IMG/VR virus record: IMGVR_UViG_3300037587_000413
Span: 1 to 41,268 of that record
Direction: 5' to 3' (one strand)
Length of the DNA stretch: 41,268 bases
From: a virus
How positions within the stretch are numbered: position 1 is the first letter of the stretch; each line of letters begins with the position of its first letter. Position numbers and translations under genes: made by a program. Below the pieces are notes generated by a model. That model was not told the origin of the DNA, made no database searches, and saw nothing but the letters and a program-made list of their open reading frames with translations. Positions 14,663 through 23,641 of this stretch are shown here, in pieces.

Positions 14663-15288
14663 TATGGTGCCCACGCAACGGTTTCTTGAGGCTGATTAGA
14701 GTATTTAATATCATGCTCTGCCATGTTTGCTGAAGCAATAGCCTCATCAAATAGACCGTCATATATAATTGATTGCTCGGTGTTTCTTGTATGAATAAAT
14801 GCTTGTTTCAAACACCCGTAAAGGTAAACTGTAGGGTATTTAGTTAAGATATTGTTTGTTTGGTTTGCTGGTGATAGTGCCGTTAAATCTGATTGATATG
14901 TGATCGTTGTTACGTAGGCAATATCTGGGACTATATCGAATTCAATCTTATTATTTCGTACAGTAAAAAAACAAGGTGTACCGGTACCATCACGAATAAA
15001 TAACTGATCGGGAGTCCTAAACTTTAAACCTCTGATGCTATCATCTATTGTTATTGTAAATTTTCTTGATGATTGAAAACCAGCTGGCAATGCTAAAAAT
15101 CTGGTGCTAATGTCCGCTGCCGCCGTGGATATTTTTTCATTGAGATTAAGTTTTAATGCGCCCTCTGAATTAGAGCGGATCTCGACTTCTGTAATATCTA
15201 AGAAGTCATCAAATTTTTCGTTTAAGTCTTTACGGTGAGTCTGCCCCAATACCGCTATCTTTAAGTTATCGTAAGTATCGTAAGCCAT
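14662..15288 (-). CDS. Head-tail adaptor (gp4/gp6-like connector) protein
   Basis: A 208-aa protein with the profile of podovirus head-completion adaptors: an N-terminal YDNLK...W-type helix, EVEIRSN, a central beta region (GTPCFFTVRNNKIEF) and a helical end with YLYGCLKQAFIHTRN. It should bind the portal and recruit the gp10-like protein encoded next. It lies downstream of the capsid terminator, so it may be made at a lower level than capsid. Confidence 0.75.
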   Translation of the reverse strand: MAYDTYDNLKIAVLGQTHRKDLNEKFDDFLDITEVEIRSNSEGALKLNLNEKISTAAADISTRFLALPAGFQSSRKFTITIDDSIRGLKFRTPDQLFIRDGTGTPCFFTVRNNKIEFDIVPDIAYVTTITYQSDLTALSPANQTNNILTKYPTVYLYGCLKQAFIHTRNTEQSIIYDGLFDEAIASANMAEHDIKYSNQPQETVAWAP

Positions 15289-15300
15289 GATTGAACCTTA

Positions 15301-15326
15301 TAGTAAAAGGGAGGTGTTACCCTCCC
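15301..15326 (-). terminator. Rho-independent terminator/attenuator after capsid genes
   Basis: On the minus strand GGGAGG (15321-15326), loop GTAACA, CCTCCC (15309-15314) are followed by TTTTACTA. The stem is GC-rich and perfect. It lies between the capsid cluster (15333-16994) and the adaptor gene whose ATG is at 15288, so it probably reduces read-through into the low-copy neck genes. Confidence 0.75.
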
Positions 15327-15332
15327 TGTGTT

Positions 15333-15485
15333 CTAGTCTTTCTTAACTACCTTTTTAACAGTAGCTTTTTTGGTCTTCACTTCAGTCATCCATGAGCCAA
15401 GAGCTTTTCTATCTTTGATATCAAACTCTTCGCCGGGCTTCCGTAGCTTTCCATAAAAACCAAGTTTGGTTGCTATAACTTTCAT
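15333..15485 (-). CDS. Small conserved protein of the capsid cluster
   Basis: A 50-aa protein (starts MKVIATKLGFYGKLRKPGEE) with a small SH3-like N-terminal half and a Lys-rich tail (TKKATVKKVVKK). Short proteins with MKVIA..GFYG and a FDI/W core are frequent beside capsid genes in podoviruses and siphoviruses. It begins seven bases after the cement gene and ends just before the terminator. Exact role unknown. Confidence 0.75.
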   Translation of the reverse strand: MKVIATKLGFYGKLRKPGEEFDIKDRKALGSWMTEVKTKKATVKKVVKKD

Positions 15486-15492
15486 AACTCAC

Positions 15493-15966
15493 CTACACGA
15501 TTACATAGTTGTTAACGTAATCATTAGTTTGATCAATATCGCTCATTGGCATAAGAGCCGCTGAACATGTGATGATCGGCGTTACACCTGATGTCACATA
15601 ACGAATACCAATAAACTGCTCGGACTCTGATAGCTTAGTAGGTGGGATTGGAATAATAACTACAAACCCTGGAACTAATAAATCAGCATCTTGAGCCGGT
15701 GCGGTTGGTGTGCCAGCTTCAAAAACACGACTACCAATTAATTGTCGACCCGTTGATTGTGCGGCATTACTAGCGTATTCAACCTGAAAGGTATAACTTT
15801 CATCGCCTGCGCCTTGATCGGCTGCAACTTCAACAAAGAAGGCTACTGCCATTGCTTCACCATTACCGATAGATCGATCTTGTGATAAGTCGATTACGTT
15901 TGTTCCTACAGCCGTTGTTGTTACTGCTTGGCTTGAGGAGAATTCACTTTGTGCGTCGATAAACAT
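15493..15966 (-). CDS. Bbp16-like capsid cement protein
   Basis: A 157-aa beta-rich protein. The opening MFIDAQSEFSSSQAVTTTAVG, the DLSQDRSIGNGE segment and the C-terminal NDYVNNYVIV match the Bbp16 family, the cement protein that decorates and stabilises the BPP-1-type capsid. It directly follows the capsid gene, as in that lineage. Confidence 0.85.
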   Translation of the reverse strand: MFIDAQSEFSSSQAVTTTAVGTNVIDLSQDRSIGNGEAMAVAFFVEVAADQGAGDESYTFQVEYASNAAQSTGRQLIGSRVFEAGTPTAPAQDADLLVPGFVVIIPIPPTKLSESEQFIGIRYVTSGVTPIITCSAALMPMSDIDQTNDYVNNYVIV

Positions 15967-15977
15967 AATATTTCCCC

Positions 15978-16994
15978 TTAAGAAACGACTGCTTCAGTGT
16001 TTAAGATAACATCCATAATTTTTACTGGAATATCCATAAATACCAACTGATGAATAGTATCACCGAACTGGTTGCGAGCTTCTTTGAATCCAACGAAAGA
16101 AGAGTTTTTATCCATTGCCATCTCCATCAAGTGGCTCGCTACTGTACGATTAACATAGAAGATAGGAGTTACTGAACGGATAGCTGGTAAACGAGCGATA
16201 GAACGAGACATTAGTTTAGTAATGTTTGTTGCTGCTGCTTCCGCTTGTGTGGTGGCTTTAGCTACCAAATCAGCAATTGAGATGTTAGGGATTCGCACAA
16301 CATAGCGCCAATCTTTAACGACTAAGCCATTATCCCAAGTGTAAATATCACCGTAAGCACGAAAGCGATCATCGTTTGAGTCGAAGGCATCAATAACGCC
16401 TAAGTCCTCGTGTTCCATACCAGCTTTAGAGCCTTTAGGATATACACCGAAAACAGTTTCAGCGCCCCAGCCAACCAAGAAGATTGATGAGTTATCTGAA
16501 CTAGCACCGCCAGCAGATAGAATATTCTCAGCGTTAACCGCGCCTAAATCACTATAGCGTGCAGCTAAACCAACATACTCTTCAGGGTTTGCGTTAGTGC
16601 CATAAATCAATGTGGTCGCTTGTTGTTGGCCCATAGCCATAACAAAAGCTTTTGATTCTGATAAGCGGAATGTACTTGTGTTACCCATACGATTAGCGAC
16701 TTTAACGTCAACTTCAGAACGACCAACTAATTCAGCGGCATTTTCTGTAACTTGCGCTGTAGTTGATTTGCTTTTCGGTACACCCATGTTCATTTTACGA
16801 TAGAAAACATCTGGTAAACCGGTTCGGATAGTCGTTTCGTGACCTGTTGCTGTGTTGCCTTCCATAAATGGCATATCGTCGAGTGCCGCGTTTTCCTGTG
16901 AAAGCATCTCTACAATCATAGGAGTTTTACCATCGGGATCAATACGCTTTGCGTGATCCGATAGTGTTAATACTGTATTACCAATAGTAGCCAT
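15978..16994 (-). CDS. Major capsid protein (epsilon15/BPP-1 type, HK97 fold)
   Basis: A 338-aa protein, close to the 335-aa capsid protein of epsilon15. Family signs are MATIGNTVLTLSDHAKRIDPDG, an EGNTATGHETTIRTGLP segment, VPKSKSTTAQV and RLSESKAF. There is no cleavable delta domain evident, consistent with this group using a separate scaffold, encoded just upstream at 17007-17897. It forms the icosahedral shell. Confidence 0.92.
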   Translation of the reverse strand: MATIGNTVLTLSDHAKRIDPDGKTPMIVEMLSQENAALDDMPFMEGNTATGHETTIRTGLPDVFYRKMNMGVPKSKSTTAQVTENAAELVGRSEVDVKVANRMGNTSTFRLSESKAFVMAMGQQQATTLIYGTNANPEEYVGLAARYSDLGAVNAENILSAGGASSDNSSIFLVGWGAETVFGVYPKGSKAGMEHEDLGVIDAFDSNDDRFRAYGDIYTWDNGLVVKDWRYVVRIPNISIADLVAKATTQAEAAATNITKLMSRSIARLPAIRSVTPIFYVNRTVASHLMEMAMDKNSSFVGFKEARNQFGDTIHQLVFMDIPVKIMDVILNTEAVVS

Positions 16995-17006
16995 GATAGC
17001 CTCTCA

Positions 17007-17897
17007 TTAAGTACCGTAGAATATTTCTTCTGCGGTTCTGGTTTGTGTTTTATCCTTCGCCTTTCCAGACTTAGGACTTGCAATAATCTTTTTCTTAGCT
17101 GAAGTCTTTTTCTTTTCTACCTTATCGGATGCCGCCTTAGTTCTAACATTACCTAAAACTAACTCAAATATTTTAGCATTAGAATTGACAATATTAACTT
17201 GGTCTTGAGTCCATTCACCAGCATCATAAAAGGCATTAAGCCCATCCATATCATTTTTATAAGCTACTGATTGCTTTCCGTCTTCAACCCATTCGCTATG
17301 CGCTTCAACTATCTTGACTCTCTCAGCTTCAACATCTACTTGAGGGCTTGCTGTGGTTTGGTTATTCGCTTTAACCTCTTTCAGTTTCGACTTGCGACTG
17401 TCGGCACGCTCTTTCAGCTTAATGTATTCGTCTGGATCATCTTCTTTCAACTCAGCCCAATTGATTTCGGTATCTTCAGCAACTAATACTTCTAATTGCG
17501 CGGATAAATCATTTGTCTTGGTGATGGCATCATTCAAAATTGTAACGTTGCCATCTAGCGTTTCGCGGTCTTTTGCTAATGCCTGAGTCTTTTTCGTGTA
17601 GTCAGCTTGCATTAAATTACCGGACTCTAAAAGTTTAATGTCCTTTGCGGTGTATTCCTTATCGTTTATTTCATAAACTAGAATATCGCTAGACTCTTCC
17701 TCTTCGTCCTGCTCTTCGCTTGCTTCCTCTTCAGCATCATCATCGGAATCATCGTTAGAATTATCCTCTTCTTCTGCTGGATCATCGTCCTTTTCCGCTT
17801 CTTCAGTTGGCGCTTTTTTGAGAGGCTCTGCGTCTGCGTCTGGATAAAATGCGTTTACTACTTCTTCAATTGTTTGAACTTTATTTTCTTCGCTCAT
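17007..17897 (-). CDS. Capsid scaffolding protein
   Basis: A 296-aa, very polar protein with no cysteine. Residues about 28-70 are almost all Asp/Glu/Ser, then a mixed helical core follows (YTAKDIKLLESGNLMQADYT). The C-terminal 50 residues are strongly basic (KKKTSAKKK), as in scaffolds that bind capsid by charge. It lies between portal and capsid genes, the usual place. The start overlaps the preceding gene by 17 bases. The long acidic stretch is more extreme than in most scaffolds. Confidence 0.8.
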   Translation of the reverse strand: MSEENKVQTIEEVVNAFYPDADAEPLKKAPTEEAEKDDDPAEEEDNSNDDSDDDAEEEASEEQDEEEESSDILVYEINDKEYTAKDIKLLESGNLMQADYTKKTQALAKDRETLDGNVTILNDAITKTNDLSAQLEVLVAEDTEINWAELKEDDPDEYIKLKERADSRKSKLKEVKANNQTTASPQVDVEAERVKIVEAHSEWVEDGKQSVAYKNDMDGLNAFYDAGEWTQDQVNIVNSNAKIFELVLGNVRTKAASDKVEKKKTSAKKKIIASPKSGKAKDKTQTRTAEEIFYGT

Positions 17898-18180
17898 TTT
17901 CTATATCCTGTTTAAAGGTTTGGATTTCTTCTAAGGTTCTAAATGCAACCTCACCGTTTTCGATGATAGTAACCAGATTAATTTCAAACTCTTCTATGAT
18001 ATTTAATCTTAAATTACACTCTTGCATTTCTTGAACTTCGCTAAACCCCAGGTTCTCAAACCTTTCAACAGTAACCTCTCTTAATGTAGCCAGAGAAGCA
18101 ATAAATAATGGGTGATTCACTATTGTTTCCGCTTGTCTCGCGGCATCAATAGACTTTGCTAATTCTGTTTCGTCTGTCAT
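17881..18180 (-). CDS. Conserved helical head-module protein
   Basis: A 99-aa helical protein with the pattern ETIVNHPLFIASLATLRE near the N-terminus and ENGEVAFRTLEEI near the C-terminus. Proteins of this type (short, with a NPLF-like motif) occur between portal and scaffold genes in many Gram-negative podoviruses and siphoviruses. Function is unknown, perhaps head assembly. It is the first minus-strand gene after the plus-strand cassette, so it must be read through that cassette from upstream or from a local promoter. Confidence 0.7.
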   Translation of the reverse strand: MTDETELAKSIDAARQAETIVNHPLFIASLATLREVTVERFENLGFSEVQEMQECNLRLNIIEEFEINLVTIIENGEVAFRTLEEIQTFKQDIENERRK

Positions 18181-18250
18181 TTGAGTCCTAAAGGTTATTC
18201 AAACTGTTCTTGCTTATTTTATCATTATTTAACGTCAATTCATAATGTGC

Positions 18251-18279
18251 TTTACTATGATGTCAAACAGTATTAGTAT
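18251..18279 (+). promoter_or_regulatory. Sigma70-like promoter of the plus-strand cassette
   Basis: TTTACT (18251-18256), a 17-base spacer and TAGTAT (18274-18279) lie 33 bases before ATG 18312. It opens the five-gene insert that runs against the late genes. Confidence 0.55.
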
Positions 18280-18311
18280 AGTGCCAGATAATATCAAATA
18301 CAGGGGTTTAT

Positions 18312-18476
18312 ATGAATACAACGACAAACCAAATAAAGAAGAAAGGCTATACATTACCTGAAGGATTAAAGGAGATAGGCATTAGTCTTAGTACGTATCG
18401 CAGGTGGGAAAAGCCAAGCAATAAATTTAATAGCGTTCTCATTGATTGGATTGATAAACTGGAGTGCAAGCGATGA
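18312..18476 (+). CDS. Small HTH-like protein
   Basis: A 54-aa basic protein with AGGGG ahead of ATG 18312. The segment LPEGLKEIGISLSTYRRWEKP resembles a helix-turn-helix of the MerR/XRE style, with RRWE in the recognition-helix position. It is first in the cassette, so it may regulate it. It overlaps the next gene by four bases (ATGA). Confidence 0.6.
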   Translation: MNTTTNQIKKKGYTLPEGLKEIGISLSTYRRWEKPSNKFNSVLIDWIDKLECKR

Positions 18477-18838
18477 ATAACACAGAAAAACTATTAAGAG
18501 CCTTTATTGAGGCTAGTGGGTATGATGTTAGAGAGGTATTCACAAGAGAAAGACTTGGCTCTCCTGTTACTCTTGATGATCACCCAATACAATTAGCTGA
18601 CGGTTGTGTTTGGGAGTTTATTGGTGATGGTGAATATCAAATACATATAGAGTCTTATGAGTACAAAGTAACTAAGAAGCCTTTTGATATTATTTCAGAG
18701 GATTATACTGATGAAATGTCACGGTTACATATGGTTATTAGGGGGTCTAACGAATACAACAAAAGATTGTATTTATCTAACTGTGAACTAAAGAAGGAAT
18801 TATCCACATTAAAAACAGGAAAAGCATTCAATGAATAA
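18473..18838 (+). CDS. Hypothetical protein
   Basis: A 121-aa protein with ATG 18473 overlapping the previous stop and GGAG upstream. The N-terminal half is mixed alpha/beta (VWEFIGDGEYQIHIESYEY); the C-terminal 35 residues are helical and charged, like a short coiled coil. It overlaps the next gene by eight bases. Not recognised. Confidence 0.7.
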   Translation: MNNTEKLLRAFIEASGYDVREVFTRERLGSPVTLDDHPIQLADGCVWEFIGDGEYQIHIESYEYKVTKKPFDIISEDYTDEMSRLHMVIRGSNEYNKRLYLSNCELKKELSTLKTGKAFNE

Positions 18839-19088
18839 ATTTACACTAATGATACATAACAAAGGCTGGACTGTTACCGCTGCTTGTGAGCATTGGGGTA
18901 TTCATTATGATACTTATAACGCACGTTGTAATAATCCTAAGATGTTTAATCAGTTGGAGGATATGTGTAAAGGGTTAGAGAATAAAAACGGTCCACCTAA
19001 ACTTGATGTAACAGTAACGGTTGATGGAAAACCTATTGATGCTGGTAAATCTGTAGAGCTTACAGTTATTAGTGGTTGTTGGGAGTAA
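18831..19088 (+). CDS. Small HTH-like protein
   Basis: An 85-aa protein. GWTVTAACEHWGIHYDTYNAR looks like a helix-turn-helix, with a DNA-facing helix around HYDTYNARC. The C-terminal 30 residues form beta strands (DVTVTVDGKPIDAG). It may be a DNA-binding regulator, but no named family is clear. Confidence 0.65.
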   Translation: MNKFTLMIHNKGWTVTAACEHWGIHYDTYNARCNNPKMFNQLEDMCKGLENKNGPPKLDVTVTVDGKPIDAGKSVELTVISGCWE

Positions 19089-19098
19089 GGTGGATTAA

Positions 19099-19278
19099 AT
19101 GAAAACAAATAAACTAGCTGAGTTAACTATCGCATTTAGAAATCATTTAGCTAATGAATTTGGCATTGCTGATTATTGGGATGATAAATTAACAAAAGAA
19201 CTTGATGAGCTCGGTATAAAATATAAATTTACCGGTGATGATAATGAAGAGATGCATATAGTTGAAGGGGTGGATTAA
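19099..19278 (+). CDS. Small acidic hypothetical protein
   Basis: A 59-aa acidic protein from ATG 19099. The same GGTGGATTAA sequence precedes this ATG and the ATG of the next gene, so the junction is repeated. The last residue codons overlap that element. Function unknown. Confidence 0.65.
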   Translation: MKTNKLAELTIAFRNHLANEFGIADYWDDKLTKELDELGIKYKFTGDDNEEMHIVEGVD

Positions 19279-19440
19279 ATGAATATGAATATAGATAAAT
19301 TGATTGCAGAATTACAGTCGTTACAAAAAGAGTATGGCGATATTGAAGTTATGGTTTGGGAAGATGACATATCACAATTTAGGTGGATATATGGCATTCA
19401 CTATGATGGGAGTGAAAACGCCATAATCCTTGATGCTTAA
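19279..19440 (+). CDS. Small phage protein, MVWEDD type
   Basis: A 53-aa protein. The layout DKLIAELQSLQKEYGDIEVMVWEDD then a beta end is a known small phage protein type that pairs a helix with a beta hairpin. It starts immediately after the previous stop (TAAATG) and ends four bases inside the convergent portal gene. No function known. Confidence 0.7.
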   Translation: MNMNIDKLIAELQSLQKEYGDIEVMVWEDDISQFRWIYGIHYDGSENAIILDA

Positions 19441-21494
19441 ACCTGACTATCAGCAACCTTAGTATCTTCTTTAACCTCTAACTCGGTTATATCAAATGCT
19501 AGGTTGTCGTTGTGCTGCTTGTCGCCTTGAGTGGTTGATACGTTAAACTCTCTTGCTTTCTCTTGAAGCTGCGCAATACCAAGTGCAGCTTTCTTATCAT
19601 CTGCCTGCCCTTTAGCCTGTGCTTTAATAACTTCAACTTCAGATAGTGCGCTCAACTGCCTAACCTGCTCGTTCAACTGTTTAATCATTTGTTGTTGCTG
19701 TAATGCAATACCGTTTAGCTTCTCATTATCAGCGCGTAATTGCTCGCTAGGTTCTTCGGGGTCGTTAATGATTTGGCTAACGTCTTTGATATCCATTGAC
19801 TTATACATTTTGGATAGAATGTTATAGCCTTTCTTCTGGTCGGTTAGTGGTGATTGTTGCGCCACTAGTTGTTGGTGAATCTGCCAAGCACCAGACATAT
19901 TCTGAACTATCTTATCGTTATCGCCAGCGCCTAAACCTATTTCAGTTTCAAGGTTATTATCAAACTTCCAATTTTTAGGTGTGGCTTTTAATGCCTTACC
20001 TAATACGCTAAACTCTGTTTCATCTACTTGATGATGAGCAACCAGCCAAGCAACACCTTCATATAGTTTGCGATAGAATACTTCTGCAATGTTACGCGCT
20101 AATTTCTCAGTGCGCGCACCGTCTGCCTTTTCTACGCCTGTAAATCTGGTTGCTGTCTCTTTGGATAGCCTATCACCGTCTAAGCCTTGAGAGGTTAATT
20201 GGTTGCCGACTCGATTAGCTTTCATTTGATCAATGTGCTGCTTAACTAATAGAGCTTTGTCACCAATAAATTCAGTTGTTAATGGCATTATCATATCAGT
20301 TAGAGGTCTATCACCCTTGACTTGAACAACTCCACCTAATTTACTTGATAGTGCTTCGTCTAAGTTAACGCCATTCTTGCCAACTCTAACCGCTTTCTTA
20401 GTGTTATTAACCGCGTAAACATTATCTAATACACCGCGAGTAATGGCTGTGTTGACTTTTGCAATGTCAGTGACCTGTTCACCCCAGCCCTCACCAATAA
20501 CTGAATGTGGAGTGATTAAGGCTGAACCTACAGCGTAAGGAACATGATCGAATGGTTCGTTGACCAAGATAATATCATTAACCTTCTGGATATTTCGACG
20601 CTCTGCAATGCCGTCTTCGTTGTAATCAACCTTGACGTATAAATCAGATACTAGGATTAATTGACTAGCCCACTCTCCAAAGTCTGCGCGTGGTATGTTA
20701 CCGTCAATATCGACATCGATGAATCTTGATTGTTGCCCGTTGATTGCTGATGATGGTAGTTTATTAACTAATTCTCTACTATGACCTTCAGCTAATAACT
20801 CACCGCGAGTTTTAAAGAACTCATCACCGATTAATTCAGCTTCGTCTTTAGTTTTAGCGCCGGATGAGATAAGGAACGAGCCGCTTGGCACACCTTCAAT
20901 ATTGACATTTTTACGCGTGACCTTTGCTCTAATTACTATGTTAAACGTATCATCATCATTCAAGTCATGAGAAACCAATTTAACTTCTTTATTATTCTTG
21001 TTCTCAACGAGTGCGGCTAATTGTTCTTCAACCTCAATACCTGTTATGTTTTCCCACTCATGATCTTCAGTTGACTCGACCTCTTCATAAGTATATTTAA
21101 CAACACCGGCTTTAAGTTTAAGTATCTCAGTTAATGCGCCGCTTTGTGTAAAGTATGAGTCAGCTTGACCGCGTATTAACCAATCAATGAACTGTGTTTT
21201 TTCTTGTGCTTCGGTAACTTGTTTGGGATCGTCTGGGTTTGCCGGGCTAAACTTAATGATAGAGCCAGCACCTAAGAACATTCTAACGAGTGAAGTATGC
21301 GCTGATTCAACGGTGTCCTTAACATCATTAGAGACGAAACGAGAGCGGCCTGGTACTTCAGTGCCATACAACTCAGCATTATATCTATCCTCTAAAAATC
21401 TATTAAGTCGGATCAACCTGCTTCTATTCGTTGTCGCGTCAACTTGTTTAGCGTTTACTATGTGAAGTAAAGCTGCATCAGATAAGTTTGCCAT
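19437..21494 (-). CDS. Portal protein
   Basis: A 685-aa protein with the features of podovirus portals: an N-terminal helical segment (SRLIRLNRFLEDRYNAELYGTEVPGRSRFVS), central EGWGEQVTDIAKVNTAITRGVLDN, and QTMKANRVGNQ-like text at LVKQHIDQMKANRVGNQLTS. The last 100 residues are Gln-rich coiled coil (QQQQMIKQLNEQVRQL), as in P22-like portal barrels. It forms the dodecameric DNA channel at one vertex and docks terminase, then the adaptor. It overlaps the terminase stop by one base. Confidence 0.85.
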   Translation of the reverse strand: MANLSDAALLHIVNAKQVDATTNRSRLIRLNRFLEDRYNAELYGTEVPGRSRFVSNDVKDTVESAHTSLVRMFLGAGSIIKFSPANPDDPKQVTEAQEKTQFIDWLIRGQADSYFTQSGALTEILKLKAGVVKYTYEEVESTEDHEWENITGIEVEEQLAALVENKNNKEVKLVSHDLNDDDTFNIVIRAKVTRKNVNIEGVPSGSFLISSGAKTKDEAELIGDEFFKTRGELLAEGHSRELVNKLPSSAINGQQSRFIDVDIDGNIPRADFGEWASQLILVSDLYVKVDYNEDGIAERRNIQKVNDIILVNEPFDHVPYAVGSALITPHSVIGEGWGEQVTDIAKVNTAITRGVLDNVYAVNNTKKAVRVGKNGVNLDEALSSKLGGVVQVKGDRPLTDMIMPLTTEFIGDKALLVKQHIDQMKANRVGNQLTSQGLDGDRLSKETATRFTGVEKADGARTEKLARNIAEVFYRKLYEGVAWLVAHHQVDETEFSVLGKALKATPKNWKFDNNLETEIGLGAGDNDKIVQNMSGAWQIHQQLVAQQSPLTDQKKGYNILSKMYKSMDIKDVSQIINDPEEPSEQLRADNEKLNGIALQQQQMIKQLNEQVRQLSALSEVEVIKAQAKGQADDKKAALGIAQLQEKAREFNVSTTQGDKQHNDNLAFDITELEVKEDTKVADSQV

Positions 21495-23062
21495 TAAACT
21501 ATTCCTACTGGTTCGTAATTGCTCGTGTCAGCCCACTCACTTTCTAATTCAGGCATATATAAGCACATCATAACACTATCAGCCTCGTTGGGCGAATCTA
21601 TACCCTCTCGCTTCATATCGGCTTTACTCATTATTTGCTGTAAACCTGTGCTTCCTTTCTTACGAGGAATACGACAAAGTTGAGAGCGTAAAGCTAACAT
21701 GTCAGGTATGCCATCACTATCTAGACTTATCATTTCATCAGGATCGATATACTCACCTTTCACAACGCATTTATAAGTGTTGTAAAACTTATTAGCTAGC
21801 ATTATGTAATATTGAGCGCGGTTGTTTTTAAATGTCTCGGCGTAGGTTTTTGGCTTTTCGTCCTTAACATCCCTTACATCTTGATAGACATCATCTGCAT
21901 TATCTTGGCCTGAACCAGATAATGATCCTTTGAACATATGGTAATTTATATGCGAGCCTTTGAAGTTATCAGAGATTTGACGCTTCAACCCTGTACCCAT
22001 TCCGTCACCGTCCCACACAAAGTAATCGGCATTATATTCTTTTGCTAAATCTGTGGCCCAATCACAGCACTCGTCTATCTCACCGTGATGCTTACACTGA
22101 ACAGTCTTGATGATTGAATCATGCCTAACAGCGAATCCAGCGGCATCCCCACCATCATCAAACGGATCATGTGATGCCACTACTATTCCGTGAGGTTCAA
22201 ATACTTTCTTGAGCCTATCAAGTTTATGTGCGTCAATGGCGGCATCAAACCATTCGGGTTTAATAATTGAGTTCTCTACTTCGTCCATATAATCACCTAA
22301 CCATTTATGATCGTAGGCTGCTTGGGATAACTGTTCTTTATCGTCTAGCCTTTCTTGTTCAAGCCCTGAAGCGATAAACCATGACTGAGGCATATCAGTG
22401 TAGTTCATTTGAACTATCATTACTGTATCGTCCTCGTAATACCCCTTTCGACTTAATGCGTCTTCCGCTCTTGATAGCCACTTTCTCGCTACTGCTCCAG
22501 TTCTTGCACCCCTATTCATGGTGATAATAATCTCTGGCATCTTAATGTCACTTTGCAGCAGTATTTCATCCAACTGCGCTTGTGATGTTAGCTTTCTACC
22601 ACTTAATAATAGTTCTGTATCTTTTGCGTTCAGTCTGACTGATGCAGTTAGCACTCTTAATGTATTTGCTGATATATCTTCACCCTCTTCAATCCATAGT
22701 CCGTCGATACCTGATAACGTAGACTTTAAAGAGGTTATGTTTCTGGCTAGCCCCCGGTAGAATGTGCGACCTCCACTCTGTTCGTGAGTGATTGAGGTTT
22801 TTGTGTCCTCAAACCCTGCTATGTCTAATCTAGATATTTCATCAAGTATAGTTCTATGCACTGACTCTTCAATTGAGTTTTGATTCTCCCTTGCGCAACA
22901 CCATAGCTCGCCATTAGATACTTTAGCTGCAACGTAATCAGCAATACCTGTAGATTTGGTTGAACCACGCCCCCCGACTATGATTTTTATTCTTTTTGGT
23001 TTGGTAAATATTGGATGGAGGTTTTTGACATACTCTATATCTATACTAGGCATTAGATCCAA
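21494..23062 (-). CDS. terL: Terminase large subunit (ATPase-nuclease)
   Basis: A 522-aa packaging motor. Walker A is GGRGSTKS at residues 30-37, Walker B is LWIEE at 122-126, and a coupling region follows (MNRGARTGAVARKWL). The C-terminal RNase H-like nuclease shows an Asp in ASHDPFDDGGDA and another in FVWDGDGMGTG. The profile is the PBSX/Terminase_3-like class, which fits headful packaging and a circularly permuted genome. The start may be Met4. It overlaps the small subunit gene by 17 bases. Confidence 0.9.
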   Translation of the reverse strand: MDLMPSIDIEYVKNLHPIFTKPKRIKIIVGGRGSTKSTGIADYVAAKVSNGELWCCARENQNSIEESVHRTILDEISRLDIAGFEDTKTSITHEQSGGRTFYRGLARNITSLKSTLSGIDGLWIEEGEDISANTLRVLTASVRLNAKDTELLLSGRKLTSQAQLDEILLQSDIKMPEIIITMNRGARTGAVARKWLSRAEDALSRKGYYEDDTVMIVQMNYTDMPQSWFIASGLEQERLDDKEQLSQAAYDHKWLGDYMDEVENSIIKPEWFDAAIDAHKLDRLKKVFEPHGIVVASHDPFDDGGDAAGFAVRHDSIIKTVQCKHHGEIDECCDWATDLAKEYNADYFVWDGDGMGTGLKRQISDNFKGSHINYHMFKGSLSGSGQDNADDVYQDVRDVKDEKPKTYAETFKNNRAQYYIMLANKFYNTYKCVVKGEYIDPDEMISLDSDGIPDMLALRSQLCRIPRKKGSTGLQQIMSKADMKREGIDSPNEADSVMMCLYMPELESEWADTSNYEPVGIV

Positions 23063-23531
23063 CAGGTATAAAGTTAAACACGTTAGATGTTTTTATAGGC
23101 CCACCGTCTGCGCCTGTTAATTCTTTCTTATCTGTCAGCCCTAAATCTCTTGCTATGATATTAGGATTTAATAGGCCAGCACTTGCACCTTCAAACTTCT
23201 GAGTCTCAATAATTTCCTTGATTGTCATTATGACTTCGGAAAAAGCTTTATCTTCTTTCTTGGTTTCATCTAATGAATCAACAAAATCATTTAAGTATTT
23301 AGAGTTTACGCCCCAATATATACAAAGCCCTTTTATAGTCATGGCGCGCATTAGAGATTCCTTACCTGTTACCGCGCCTTGGAATACAATAGCTTTTTGT
23401 AACGGGTTTTTCTCTGCCCATTTAAAATAATCAAAAGCAGCATCTAACATTATATCAGCCGTGGCAAATATCTTATCCCTGCCGTGCTTGCTTCTTGCTT
23501 TCCAGAATTGATTACCTTTTGTTGCTGCCAT
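23046..23531 (-). CDS. terS: Terminase small subunit (P22 gp3-like)
   Basis: A 161-aa protein with GNQFWKARSKHGRDKIF at the start and AAFDYFKWAEKNPL at about residues 32-45. It continues with TIKGLCIYWGVNSKYL, the DNA-recognition helix-turn-helix region, and ends in a flexible NVFNFIPVGSN tail that should contact the large subunit. It selects viral DNA for packaging. ATG 23531 is preceded by AAGGA. Confidence 0.85.
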   Translation of the reverse strand: MAATKGNQFWKARSKHGRDKIFATADIMLDAAFDYFKWAEKNPLQKAIVFQGAVTGKESLMRAMTIKGLCIYWGVNSKYLNDFVDSLDETKKEDKAFSEVIMTIKEIIETQKFEGASAGLLNPNIIARDLGLTDKKELTGADGGPIKTSNVFNFIPVGSNA

Positions 23532-23566
23532 GATTGCGAGTCCTTATAGGTTATTCGCTAGTGTAT

Positions 23567-23632
23567 TTACTTTCTAGTGCGCTTCTTTGGTGTTCTGCGT
23601 TTAGCTTTTTCTTTTGGGGTATGTCCTGGCAT
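23567..23632 (-). CDS. Tiny basic protein
   Basis: A 21-aa frame, almost half Lys/Arg (MPGHTPKEKAKRRTPKKRTR). It sits just upstream of terS in the late operon; AAGGAT precedes its ATG. Tiny basic peptides in this position are common in podovirus genomes, but translation is unproven. Confidence 0.4.
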   Translation of the reverse strand: MPGHTPKEKAKRRTPKKRTRK

Positions 23633-23641
23633 AATTAATCC

